A DNA stretch of 64,000 nucleotides, from contig JAKSZU010000002.1 in the NCBI GenBank assembly GCA_026018925.1, forward strand, positions 90,299,475 through 90,363,474, read 5' to 3'. This stretch comes from Tupaia tana. Taxonomy: Eukaryota > Chordata > Mammalia > Scandentia > Tupaiidae. Positions within the stretch are counted from its first letter, which is position 1. Every line of letters starts with the position of its first letter. Below are positions 54,510 through 64,000 of the stretch, in pieces. Below the pieces are notes generated by a model. That model did no database searches. It worked only from the letters and a program-made list of their open reading frames with translations, and was not told where the DNA came from. A program made the position numbers and the translations under genes.

Positions 54510-54969
54510 TAGACTATAGAAGGCTGCAGTGTGTTAGCCATAACCAAGGACTGGAACTAGGGTCAACGAAGGTGACATTGAGCCGAACACAGTCTGAGAA
54601 CATACGGAGTGGGCTGGTGGGAAGGGCAGCAAACCAGGGAACCTGGAAAGTGCTTACACGTAGGAGGATGGGGGTTGCCAAGCGGGGGTGACAAAATAGT
54701 GGCCCTTAGGCTGAGCACAACCTGCAGATGTGTCCCACTGAAAGTGTGCAGGGCCATTAGGCGTGTTATCATAAATGCTGTGAGAATGTATACCCTCCTG
54801 TTCCGAGTCCACTCTCTCTAAGCCCCAGCCAATTCACCCCGCTGTCCTCACTGGCCTGGAGCCAAAGCCTCTGAGATAGAGGTAGCCACGTAACACATGA
54901 ACATTGGATTCTTGTTTTGTTTTGTTTTCCCCTAATCTGTGTTTCAGACTCTAAACAATGAGAGAAGAG
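54510..54969. other. Unique non-coding DNA
   Basis: Nothing recognised. Confidence 0.45.
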
Positions 54970-55243
54970 GGCTAACCTCTTAAGACAGTGGTTAAGGGAG
55001 CAGGATTCCACATGGCCAGCCACAAGTTCAAATTCTAGCCATGATGGTTTGAAAAACATGTTGAGCATGTGTGCATGCATGCCCCAAATCCCAGCAGAAT
55101 GGAGAAATGGAGGAGAGAATATTGTAACATGACCACCGCCCACCCCCCCACCCTGGGGAACGCTTATTCCCTCTCCTTGTCTCTCTTTCTCTGTCTCTCT
55201 TTGGCAAGTGTCTGTGCCTTCTGACAATTAAAACAAAGAAAAA
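54970..55243 (+). repeat. tRNA-derived SINE, old L-type
   Basis: GGGCTAACCTCTTAAGACAG, GGTTAAGGGAGCAGGATTCC, B box AGTTCAAATTC, CAGAATGGAGAAATGGAGG, CT zone and GTGCCTTCTGACAATTAAA. Confidence 0.82.
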
Positions 55244-55718
55244 AAGGTAAATCGATCCAAGTTTGTTCCCTTACAGGAAACAAACCAGCAATTGCACACT
55301 GGGAGAAGACCCACTGGAACGTAACCATGCCCCAGTGGCAGCCACTCGGACATTGCTAGTCAGTAGAACGTGTCCCAGGGTTCCTTTTCAGTAGCTTGCA
55401 ACTCTGGTTCCAGGTTAGTACAGGTGACCTGAGGTGGGTACGGGGCCTCCATGGTAAAGACGGCAAAGAACTGTGGGTAAGCTCCTCCTCCTTTCCTCCC
55501 TACAAATAGTGCCCTAGGTCTATCCACCCTGAGTCTAGGGGGCTGTTCCACCTGCTGGGAGACAAACGACCCCTTTTGGAATCTGACAAGCCAGACAGTG
55601 AGAAGTCTTAGAAGACCATGACCAAACCTGAACAGGAGAGATAGGGAAGAAAGGCTTTATGTTGATTATAGAACATCTGATGCCAGGGGTGCAGATTTAT
55701 AGGAAGAATAGCTTATAT
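55244..55718. other. Unique non-coding DNA
   Basis: Nothing recognised. Confidence 0.45.
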
Positions 55719-55733
55719 AAGAGTTATATAGGG

Positions 55734-56000
55734 AGGGACTAGCAGTTAGCGTAATGGCTATGTCGCTGGACTCCCACGTAGTCGACCGCGGTTCGAGTCC
55801 CGGACCCGGCGGCTTAAACTCACGCCGGGCGCGTGTGTGTGCGTGCCCAAGATCCCGAGAGGAGAATGGAGGAGAAGGGATTGCGGCGTGGCCATCCCCC
55901 CTGGGGGGTGATTTCCTGCTTTCTGTCTCTCTGTCTCTCTCTGTCTGTCTGGCGAGCGCACGCGCCCTATAGCAAAAACCTCTCCAAAAAAAAAAAAAAA
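55734..56000 (+). repeat. tRNA-derived SINE, L-type, young, left of a same-site pair
   Basis: GGGACTAGCAGTTAGCGTAATGG, B box GGTTCGAGTCC and a near-consensus body with CpGs intact and A17. TSD AAGAGTTATATAGGG at 55719-55733 and 56001-56015. Confidence 0.97.
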
Positions 56001-56011
56001 AAGAGTTATAT

Positions 56012-56293
56012 AGGGAACCAGCAGTTAGCGTAATGGCTATGTTGCTGGACTCCCACGTAGTCGACCGCGGTTCGCGTCCCGGACCTGGTGGCTTACAACT
56101 CACGCCGGGCGCGTGTGCATGCGTGCCCAAGATCCCGAGAGGAGAATGGAGGAGAAGGGATTGCGGCGTGGCCATCCCCCCTGGGGGGTGATTTCTCGCT
56201 TTCTGTCTCTCTGTCTCTCTCTGTCTGTCTGGCGAGCGCACGCGCCCTATAGCAAAAAAAATAACCTCTCCGAAAAAAAAAAAAAAAAAGAAA
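56012..56293 (+). repeat. tRNA-derived SINE, L-type, young, right of a same-site pair
   Basis: AGGGAACCAGCAGTTAGCGTAATGG, B box GGTTCGCGTCC (56069-56079), near-consensus body and AACCTCTCCG with A tail. Flanked by AAGAGTTATAT at 56001 and 56294. Confidence 0.97.
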
Positions 56294-56310
56294 AAGAGTT
56301 ATATTTGCAA

Positions 56311-56460
56311 GGCTAGCAGGTGGCGTGGTGGTTAGGGTACTGGAATCCCACATGGCCAACTGCAGTTCGAGTCCTAGACCTGGCAGCTTGCTTTCTTGCT
56401 TTCCCTTTCTCTCTCTTTCTCTGTCTCTCTCTAATTAAATTTTAAAATAATAATAATAGC
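56311..56460 (+). repeat. tRNA-derived SINE, S-type
   Basis: AAGGCTAGCAGGTGGCGTGG, B box AGTTCGAGTCC, GGCAGCTTGCTTTCTTGC, CT zone, TAATTAAATTTTAAAATAAT. Confidence 0.9.
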
Positions 56461-56469
56461 ATATGGAAT

Positions 56470-56650
56470 TGAGCCAGATCCCACATGGCCAACCATGGTT
56501 TAAATCCTAGTCTGGGTGCCTGCTCCAAATCCTGATGAGAAAGAAAAATGTAGTATGACTGTGCCCCAATGGGGATACACTCTCTCTCTCTCCCTCTCTC
56601 TCTCTCTCAAGCACCAGAAAGAGAGAGAGCATATGATAAAAAGTTTAAAT
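56470..56650 (+). repeat. SINE fragment, old
   Basis: GAGCCAGATCCCACATGGCC, B box GGTTTAAATCC, TGCTCCAAATCCTGATGAG, GACTGTGCCCCAATGGGG, CT zone and GCATATGATAAAAAG. Confidence 0.7.
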
Positions 56651-56838
56651 TTTTTGACAATAAAAATAATTTAATTTAAGAAAAAGACTTTCTGGGGAAA
56701 GAAAGAAGAAAGAAAAATGGACACGACAGCAAGAACTGACAAGACCAAATTAAGAAATACAAACTCCAGATCAATCGTTAGGAGAATATACTAACTGTGA
56801 TGAACGCTTTGTCTCGTGACATTGAAAACACAGTGAGA

Positions 56839-57088
56839 GGGACCAGCACTTAGCATAATGGCTATGTCACTGGACTCCCATGTAGCCGACCGCAGTTTGA
56901 GTCCCAGACCTGGTGGCTTAAATTCACACCAGGCGCATGTACATGTGTGCCCAAGATCCCGTGAGGAGAATGGAGGAGAAGGGATTGTGGCGTGACCATC
57001 CCCCCTGGAGGGTGATTTCTTGCTTTCTGTCTCTCTCTGTCTTTCTGGTGAGCATGCGCGCCCTATAGCAAAAACCTCTCCAAAAAAG
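56839..57088 (+). repeat. tRNA-derived SINE, L-type
   Basis: GGGACCAGCACTTAGCATAATGG, B box AGTTTGAGTCC, complete body and CCCTATAGCAAAAACCTCTCC. TSD GAAAACACAGTGAGAG at 56824-56839 and 57089-57104. Confidence 0.96.
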
Positions 57089-57104
57089 GAAAACACAGTG
57101 AGAG

Positions 57105-59330
57105 AAAGGGCTAGAGGGTGCTTCAGAAGAAGCCTTCATTGGCATGTCTGAACAGCCTGATTAAGTCTTTGCCATCTTTGCCTTCTGGTTTTGGTTGCTA
57201 GGTACCTGCCATTTTAATCCCCGGGCAAGCACACTGCCTTCTCCCCTGCGAGCGTTCTGGAGTGGAACCAGCTTTGCAGGCGGCAGAGCTAGAAACAGAG
57301 TGTTCCCTCTTTCTCGAAGCCTCTTTCCATTCACTCTCTTTTCTTTCCTTCTTTCCCTCCTTCCCTCTGATTCCCCTTCCTTTCTGATTCTCTTTTTACC
57401 ACAGTCAATGTGACTGACTACAAATAAGGAAAGAAAACAAGGAGGAGAGCACGGTACAGGTTTTTTTTTTTTTCAATAATAACTTTGGCAGGTAATTTTT
57501 GCACACAGAGAGTGAGTCGTTTGCTTATAACTGAGATCAGGAGTTGTATTCCTCCCAGGAGGAAAAACACTTATATTGACGTGTTTATGTTTTGGAATAA
57601 TAATATTTGTCCATGTGAAAATATGTGTGATTCCTTTCTGCCACACCATATGGCTTATTACTATTCATAATCCAAACAGTAGCAGCTGCGGCAGAATGCG
57701 AGAATGAGTTTTCGTGAAGTAAAAATGGGCCAACTATTGGAGACCCGATGTCGCCTCCACTGTATCACAGTGACCAGAAACCTACAAATCCATCTCCTCC
57801 ATGCATGCGTTGAGTTCTATCCATTATCATTCTATCCAGTAGAAGTCTTATCCAACCCTCCTGCCACTCAACCTGCGGTCTTCTGTCTTGGGAACATGAG
57901 TGTGTATTATCCAAAACTGTTGGCAACTGAAGGTCGCGTTGGGTTTCGTTGACTGATGACAGCTGCCAAAAAACTCGCAGAGTTTTTCCCGTTTCTCCCC
58001 TGTGGTTTCCTACGTTGCTGAACCACATTATGTATTTGTGGTTAATCAGACACATGGGGGCACTGAAGCAGCTAATGACCATCCCCTGCCTCCCAAACCA
58101 GGCATACTTGGCAAGCGTCTGACGTAACGGAAAATGTAAGTAACACTTTCTACAGCCCATTCGAATGTGGTTTGCAGAAACCCTTGAGGTTCTAGAAGGA
58201 AGTCATTTGTAGACTAGGTCCTGGAGGCTACTGTAGAAACCGCCACAATCCACAGCACGAGATACACGAATTGTGCCAGAGAAAAGTGTCTTCAAGACTT
58301 ATTTGTATCCTTACATAGTCATTCTGAGTAGCCCCCAACAAAGTTGGAGGTTTTCGAAAAACAAAACATTCTTTATGCTGATTCTACACACCAATATCTA
58401 GACCGTAAGTCTTAACCAAATGCTCCAAAACTTGAGCCCAGTATAAAAGTCTATAGAAAACTGCTTCGATTTTCCATGTCAGTCGCATTTGCATGAGGTA
58501 TTAGAGCGTGCAGAGTGTCTTCAAATATGTTATTAGTAATTGAGACTTTTTTCCAAGAAGCCTGTCAGGTGACCCGAATCAATGGACATTCATGAGAGTG
58601 GGATACTATCTCTGTCTGGCATGCTTTTGTCCTGCTCTCCCCACAACAGGTATCACTAATTTCCGACTTGTATCAGTCGTCTCCAGAAGCCATTTATCTT
58701 TTTCAGGTGTCTGTTGGTCAGTGCTTTAAGTACCTGCTGCTTTTATCACAAGTTATAATAGGGTGATTTGTCAATGTCATTTGTCTCTCTTGGCAACAAG
58801 AGAGCAACTCAAAGATACTACAGAAACTGTCCGCCTACCTGGCCTTTAACCACACTCCTCTGACTCAAAATGGCATTTCTACCTCTGTCATTCCAGGCCT
58901 GGTCAAGAGGTCTTAGAGTGAACCCTTGCACGTCACTGGCCATCAGCCTTTGCCTTCAAAGTGCAATAGATAATTGTTTCAGAAACTCAGAATAACAGAG
59001 TATCTGACAACAGAATATCTGACAACATTCTCAAATCACTTTTTGTATTTAGGAACGGAGTGTATGTGTATGTTTCTGCTCTGATTCCTGTTTCCTATCA
59101 TCACAATCAGCCTGACTCAGGCCAAGTAAGTGCTTGTCCCTAGATCCCTGTAATGTGATTTCAGGAATAAATAGTCCAAATACGTCTTCCTGATAGAGTA
59201 TGCTTTGAATCCCACTAGGAGGGGTCTTTAAAAATTCACAGAAAATGCATATTATGACAAAACTATGTATGGGTTTTAGGATTTTTTGCACCAAAATAAA
59301 CTCATACTTTAATTCCATTTTCTACAAACT
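57105..59330. other. Unique, repeat-poor DNA
   Basis: About 2.2 kb without recognisable repeats. ORFs, including 131 codons on the minus strand at 57765-58160, overlap an 82-codon plus ORF and show no domain. No gene supported. Confidence 0.45.
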
Positions 59331-59770
59331 TTTTAAAGCCCCCACATATTTATCTACTCATGCCTTTCCCTAATCCCCAGAAAACCTTCACCCCAAAGAC
59401 TCAGCCTTGCCCACTTCCTGCACCAATCCTGACCCCCAGCCATCCTCATTTGAGTGGTGATTAGTTCCACTGTCCTAGGCCTGGTATCAGGCGGGCCTGG
59501 AATGGGCTGCTCTGCGGACCCTCTTGTGAGCTCATGGCCCAGTTGGCCAGTGAGATGCGGGAATGCTGCTGTTTCTTTCTCATTCTCAGGCAGTATTGTT
59601 CAAACCCAAGCACCCTCTCCCTGCCCACGGCTGTGCTGCTGAGGATGCTCAACCCTTGATCCTTCTGCAGTCCTCTGCCTCGGGGCTTCTTCCAATTGTA
59701 TCTAGTCATGGGCCACATTATGATTTTTCAGGGTCCTCAGCACTTTTGCCTTCATGAATCTCTTCCTCCA

Positions 59771-59772
<2 letters not shown>
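59331..59772 (+). other. GC-richer block ending in a long A run
   Basis: From about 59331 GC content rises above its surroundings, then stops at the A37 run. This could be a retrocopy of a transcript or an old repeat (CCTTCATGAATCTCTTCCTC resembles one). Overlapping ORFs on both strands give no clue. Confidence 0.3.

Positions 59773-59809
<37 letters not shown>
59773..59809. repeat. Poly(A), 37 bases uninterrupted
   Basis: Longest pure homopolymer of the window; no SINE body precedes it. Confidence 0.97.
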
Positions 59810-59812
<3 letters not shown>

Positions 59813-59917
59813 ATATTTTATAACTTTAGTCCTATAAAGATAATATATATCAAAACATTTCATTTGACCTAAAAGCATGTTTTTCTTCTGATTTTAATTT
59901 CTTGTGTTTTGTTTTTT

Positions 59918-60150
59918 GGGTTTTTTTATTTGCCAGAGGGTGCTCACCAGAGAGGGAGAGAAAAAGCACCCCCATGGGTACATGCTGTAGCACAATCCTT
60001 TTTCCTCCATTTCTTCATCTCATCAGGATTTGGGGCACACATGCATGCATGCTCAGCACATTTTTCAAGCCACTGGGGCTGGAATTTAAACCCGGGTTGG
60101 CCATGTGGGATTGGGTCCCAGTACACAGCATTTAACCAATGTGCAATAAT
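59918..60150 (-). repeat. tRNA-derived SINE, old
   Basis: Reverse strand: GCATTATTGCACATTGG, GACCCAATCCCACATGGCC, GGGTTTAAATTCC, CATGCATGTGTGCCCC and GAAATGGAGGAAAAAGG, then a CT zone and GGTGAGCACCCTCTGGC. Confidence 0.78.
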
Positions 60151-60296
60151 GCTATCTGAGTTTTTGTGGGCCTCTGAAAGTCCCATGGGCCGTAAGCATG
60201 GGTAATCAACCCTACTTGAACACACACCTTTGGCTTGACATCAGTATTGCTCAAAGTTCAGCCGTTTTCAAACTACACTTAAAATTTGTATCATAT

Positions 60297-60525
60297 TGGG
60301 CAGGCAGCTAGATCCCAAACGGCTAACTATGGTTCAAATCCCAACCCTGACCCTGGTAAAACTCACCGGGTACATGTGTGTGCATGCCCAGCACCCCAAC
60401 CGGATGGAGAAATGGAAAAGGGATTGCGGCATGACCACACCACATGTCACCACGCACTATCTCCATCTCTGTCTCTCTGTCTCTCTCTGGCAAGCACATG
60501 CATCCTATGACAATTTTCAAAATAT
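60297..60525 (+). repeat. tRNA-derived SINE, old
   Basis: TGGGCAGGCAGCTAGATCCC, B box GGTTCAAATCCC, GGGTACATGTGTGTGCATGC, GGATGGAGAAATGGAAAAGG, CT zone and GCATCCTATGACAATTTTC. Confidence 0.8.
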
Positions 60526-60603
60526 CATATTGCACTTCACTAATACTCAATTTCATCTATTTTTTTCTACCCCCATCTGAAATGTTTATAACTGTATTTT
60601 TTA

Positions 60604-60895
60604 AAGTTTATTTGTTTCTTTATTCTAAAGAAAAGGAGACAGACAGAAAGACAGGATCCCTACTGGGTCTTGATATTGCAATGCACCCCTAGCCTTAATC
60701 AGACCCAGATCATGGGCATACACCTGCCCAGTGTACTCAGGTAGGTCTCTGGACACAAACCCAGAAACCTCCCATGTGGGTCAGCCTGGCATGTAAAGGA
60801 GACTACAGGACATGAGTTCAGGACCTTCCCATGTGGGCCCAGAGCTGCAGAAGGATGACTTTCTGCTGTGTCACTGTGGCTAGTGTATGACAACT
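60604..60895 (-). repeat. E-type SINE-like element
   Basis: The reverse strand begins CTAGCCACAGTGACACAGC and has GGGTCTGATTAAGGCTAGG, CAGTAGGGATCCTGTC and a CT zone before AAATAAACTTT. It shares ACACAAACCCAGAAACCTCC with the copy at 37608. Confidence 0.5.
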
Positions 60896-60916
60896 ATATC
60901 CTTAAAAGAAAGTTTA

Positions 60917-61015
60917 GGGGCCAGACCTCAGTGCGACTCTGAACACAATGCTCTGGGAAGCATCAGAGCCCTGTTTTGCAGTCCTGGGTATCACATGTGC
61001 TCTTTTCATCCTGTG
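60917..61015 (+). repeat. SINE-like fragment, possibly C-type
   Basis: GGGGCCAGACCTCAGTGCG and ACACAATGCTCTGGGAAGC recall the C-type head. No B box is recognisable. Confidence 0.35.
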
Positions 61016-61240
61016 CATTAATGACTGGCTCAGTCCCTAGCTCAAAGGAGCCCATGCCATTCAGAGTTTTTCGCCTTCTGACACCCAGCCATTGTCCAGG
61101 TTCTTGCTCCAAAGCAGATCAACCAACCAGATGTACCTAACTAAATGAAGCATTGGCAGGGCATTCCCACCCATCTTGTTGGACTTTCCCACACAATACC
61201 ACTGATTGTCACAATCCTGACTTGTCATTTCCCTCTAGGA

Positions 61241-61421
61241 CAGTGATGTCCAATAAAACTTTCTGTCTGGCAGAAATATCCTATCTCTGCCCTCTGGGTA
61301 TTTCTGACTCGTGTGCATTAGACGTGCAGCTAGTGTGACTGAGGAACTTTTTCATTGCATTTGGTATTCATTCATCAAGATGTAAAATGACTATAGGCTA
61401 CCGTATTGAAGAGGACAGCTC
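61241..61421 (+). mobile_element. hAT-type MITE fossil
   Basis: Left end CAGTGATGTCCAATAAAAC; the right end CTACCGTATTGAAGAGGACAGCT is its inverted counterpart. The centre GTGACTGAGGAACTTTTTC matches a widespread mammalian hAT MITE consensus. I do not commit to a family name. Confidence 0.6.
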
Positions 61422-61561
61422 TTGACTCTATGATTTTGACTGATGACAATCTTTCTTGTGTTCTAGATCCTGTCCCAGAACTGTTCAAGTTAGATTTCCT
61501 TCCCTTTTCCTCAGGCCTATCACACCACTTGGCCAAGTCTATTGGTGAAATGGATGGTACT

Positions 61562-61757
61562 GGGCCGGCCCTGTAGCCTAGGTTGAGGTTAAGGGAGCTG
61601 GATCACTCATGACTGACTTCAGTTTGAGTCCTGGACCAGCAGGCTGGGGAACATGCTGGGTGCATGTGCATGACCAAAATCCTGACAGGATGGAGAAATG
61701 AAAAAAAAAAAAAAAGATTGTGGTGTGACAACACCCCACTAGATGGTGCTTTCTCTC

Positions 61758-61791
<34 letters not shown>

Positions 61792-61815
61792 ATCTCACTT
61801 CATCTCTGACAATCA
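61562..61815 (+). repeat. tRNA-derived SINE, old L-type
   Basis: TGGGCCGGCCCTGTAGCC, GGTTAAGGGAGCTGGATC, B box AGTTTGAGTCC, GGATGGAGAAATGAAAAAAA, CT microsatellite and CATCTCTGACAATCATG. Confidence 0.82.
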
Positions 61816-62540
61816 TGACAGAATAGGAGAAAGAACAGGGACCTACACTGTTATTAGTTATTTATACCTGACTGTGCAAAACAACCCTGAGATGAGAATG
61901 ACAGAGAGAAGCAGGAAGAGACCATGGAACCCTGTGTGCTGCAGGGAGCCCTCGGGAAGTGGGCAAAGGGCAGAAGGGAGGGATCAAGGGATCAAGGATT
62001 AAGTGCCTTCTCCTTTTCAGTTGTGCAACAATACCCAAAATCTAGACTACATTGCTAGTTTATTTCCTGAACATTCTCCTCTTTGTCCCTGTGCAGACAG
62101 TGGTCAGTCAACATCAAACATCAGGTCCAGTGTAAAAAGTTTACTCACAGTTTGTTGTTAACCTGCTCCACCTAGAAACTGCAGTTCAAGCTGGCTTCAG
62201 GCTCCAGGCTTCAGCGTTTGAGTCCATGAGCTGACTGAACTGAAGCAGATGCATGGCAAAGCTTGGCACTCCTGCATGTACTCCATTGACATCACAGGAA
62301 ATGTGGCTCTGGAGGGTCGCAGTGATGACCCTCACCTGTGTAGCACACACAGTGACACCAGGCCACTCCTACCTCACCCCCACCATGGCTTCTTTATAGA
62401 CTAAGCCTCCCATTCTGCGTCGTGTCAGCCTCTTCTGGGAGATCATGAACTCAGAGATAGCCACCGTGGCTGGAGCTTGTGATAAGGGATCGTATAACAC
62501 TATCAATTTCCTAAACCAATCATGGAATTCCATTTCTCTT

Positions 62541-62543
<3 letters not shown>
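61816..62543. other. Unique non-coding DNA
   Basis: Nothing recognised. Confidence 0.45.
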
Positions 62544-62578
<35 letters not shown>

Positions 62579-62813
62579 ATTTTTGCTATAGGGCGCTTTG
62601 CTTGCCAGAGAGAGACAGAGAGACAGAAAGCAAGAAATCACCCCCCAGGGGTATGGCCACACCGTGATCCCTTCTCCTCCATTCTCCTCTCGGGATCTTG
62701 GGCACGCACGCACACGCGCCTGGCGTGAGTTTAAGCCACCAGGTCCGGGACGCAAACCACAGTCGACTACGTGAGAGTCCAGCGACATAGTCATTACGCC
62801 AACTGCTGGTCCC
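62544..62813 (-). repeat. tRNA-derived SINE, L-type, young
   Basis: Reverse strand: GGGACCAGCAGTTGGCGTAATG, B box GGTTTGCGTCC (62748-62758), complete body, GCCCTATAGCAAAAATCTC and a tail of more than 25 A. Confidence 0.95.
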
Positions 62814-63175
62814 GAAAAATTTTTTTAGTAACAAAAAGAGATGCACAAAAGGTGATCTTTATTCTTCCACCGGAAGAAAGTTCCATTATTGGGTCTACAA
62901 CTGAGGGCAGAAACTATGACAGCCACTTTCATCCTTCAAGTATAGGGTGACCTATTGGATAGTAGAGGGGAGGGGTGGACAGGGTCTCTGAGAGCCTTGC
63001 AGAGCATGTAGAGCATGCTAGATAGCATTGTACAGTGCAACTAACCCTGCAATAATCTGGACTTCCTGTTTGTTATAAGGAACCTCCTAGTATGTTATGC
63101 TGGTTTAAACCAGGTCTTCTTTTATTAGTAGCTAAAATCGTTACAGATATAATGATCATAAGTTGGGGAGGTGGG
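62814..63175. other. Unique non-coding DNA
   Basis: Nothing recognised. Confidence 0.45.
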
Positions 63176-63419
63176 TTTTTTTTCCCCTCCATAGGGTACA
63201 AGCATTTACCTGAGAAAGACAGTAAGAAGAAAAGTGAGAAATCATGCCCTAGAGAGTATGGCCACACTGCAATTCCTTCTCCTCCTTTCTCCTCCTGGGA
63301 TTTTGGGTACACATGCTCCCACACCCGGCGTGATTTTCAAGCCACTGGGTCTGGAACTGGAACTGTAGTCCGCTCTGTGGAAGTCCAGAGTATTAACCAC
63401 CACACCATCCGCTGGCCCT
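63176..63419 (-). repeat. tRNA-derived SINE, L-type
   Basis: Reverse strand: GGGCCAGCGGATGGTGTGG, AGTTCCAGTTCC in the B-box place, GGAGAAAGGAGGAGAAGG and TACCCTATGGAGGGG, then an A run. Confidence 0.83.
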
Positions 63420-64000
63420 GATAAAGTATGGGGTTCTTATTACTTCTAACTTGACTTCCACCTTCCCCCACCCCAAGAAAATGAACAATGTATAGCTTTA
63501 GCATCTCACTTTGCGGATCGGAGAAATTCTCTTTTGTGACACAGTTTCTTACTTTACTTCTTGAATGCTTCTCTGTATAAATCACTACCAAACATTGCCT
63601 ATTTCTTCATCTTTGACATGGAAAAAAGGCATTAGACAAGCGTTCCTTTCCACTGTATGGAAACTGACTGAACACAGTAATAAAAATAAATAGTAGCGAT
63701 AAGACATGGCCATTTACTATAATGCCTTTAATTAGAAGTATAAAATATAGTTTTCTTGGCATCTTTGAGAATAAAGCCTTTTTCTGGTAAGCATGAAGTA
63801 CTGAGCGCTTATTTAATGGACCCAATTCTATTTCCATTTCCATTGTGGAGAAGGTGCAAATAGAGTAGCTTTTCCCCCAAGGCAGAAACCCTTCAGGGAG
63901 CCTGTCTTCACTAATGCGTGTATCGATACACATGCATATTCCCCATTAATACTAATAGAACCTAATGCGACTGTATAAATCACCTGAATTTTGTGAATCT
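63420..64000. other. Unique non-coding DNA to the window end
   Basis: A 108-codon minus ORF at 63607-63933 has no recognisable domain. Nothing else seen. Confidence 0.4.

Noticed and set aside
55666-56241. 191-codon minus-strand ORF
   Set aside because: It is the reverse reading of two young SINEs whose frames happen to stay open. The same peptide words recur at every young SINE.
62369-62794. 141-codon minus-strand ORF
   Set aside because: Reads through the young SINE at 62544 and its poly-A tail (Lys run).

Overview
This window looks like non-coding nuclear DNA (intergenic or intronic) from a placental mammal. I find no convincing host protein-coding gene, rRNA or functional tRNA gene. The longest ORFs are either the ORF1 of a LINE-1-derived element or chance readings through repeats. 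The mammalian call rests on LINE-1 ORF1, on old MIR, L2 and MER5A-like fossils, and on microsatellites. Alu, B1/B2 and CAN-type SINEs are absent. The dominant SINE is tRNA-derived and I cannot tie it to a named order, so the lineage stays open.

The commonest feature is a tRNA-derived SINE superfamily, about 60 copies on both strands. The long form (L-type, about 230-280 bp) has a tRNA-like head with A box (TAGCGTAATGG in young copies) and B box (GGTTCGAGTCC), a middle module (GGAGAAGGGATTG, then GTGGCCATCCCCC), a CT-rich stretch, the end module CCCTATAGCAAAAACCTCTCC and a poly(A) tail. A short form (S-type, about 150-200 bp) lacks the middle module and ends GGTCAAATT plus an AT-rich tail. Two rarer relatives are called C-type and E-type here. 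Ages range from near-identical young copies (54-56 kb) to strongly decayed ones. Nesting, shared target sites and target-site duplications (TSDs) let the order of several insertions be read.

The most notable object is at 39.2-42.2 kb. It is an apparently full-length LINE-1-derived element on the minus strand, flanked by a 17-bp TSD and lodged inside an older SINE. It has a CpG-rich 5' UTR, an uninterrupted 333-codon ORF1 and a roughly 1-kb 3' UTR made of two diverged tandem modules, but no ORF2. This is the half-L1 (HAL1) architecture. A 5'-truncated copy of the same 3' UTR lies at 44.9-45.6 kb with its own TSD. Both SINEs and HAL1 would depend on L1 ORF2 protein supplied in trans.

Other layers are four mariner-like miniature elements (2.0, 3.5, 13.4 and 47.5 kb); MER5A-like, MIR and L2 fossils; a locally duplicated 110-bp segment fused to a SINE (32.0 and 33.4 kb); and three CTCF-like motifs, two of them convergent at 27.2 and 28.3 kb. 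Layout: 0-7 kb mostly unique DNA; 7-31 kb dense SINEs; 31-36 kb SINEs plus the local duplication; 36-46 kb the HAL1 region; 46-53 kb mostly unique; 53-57 kb young SINE cluster; 57-64 kb unique DNA with older SINEs.
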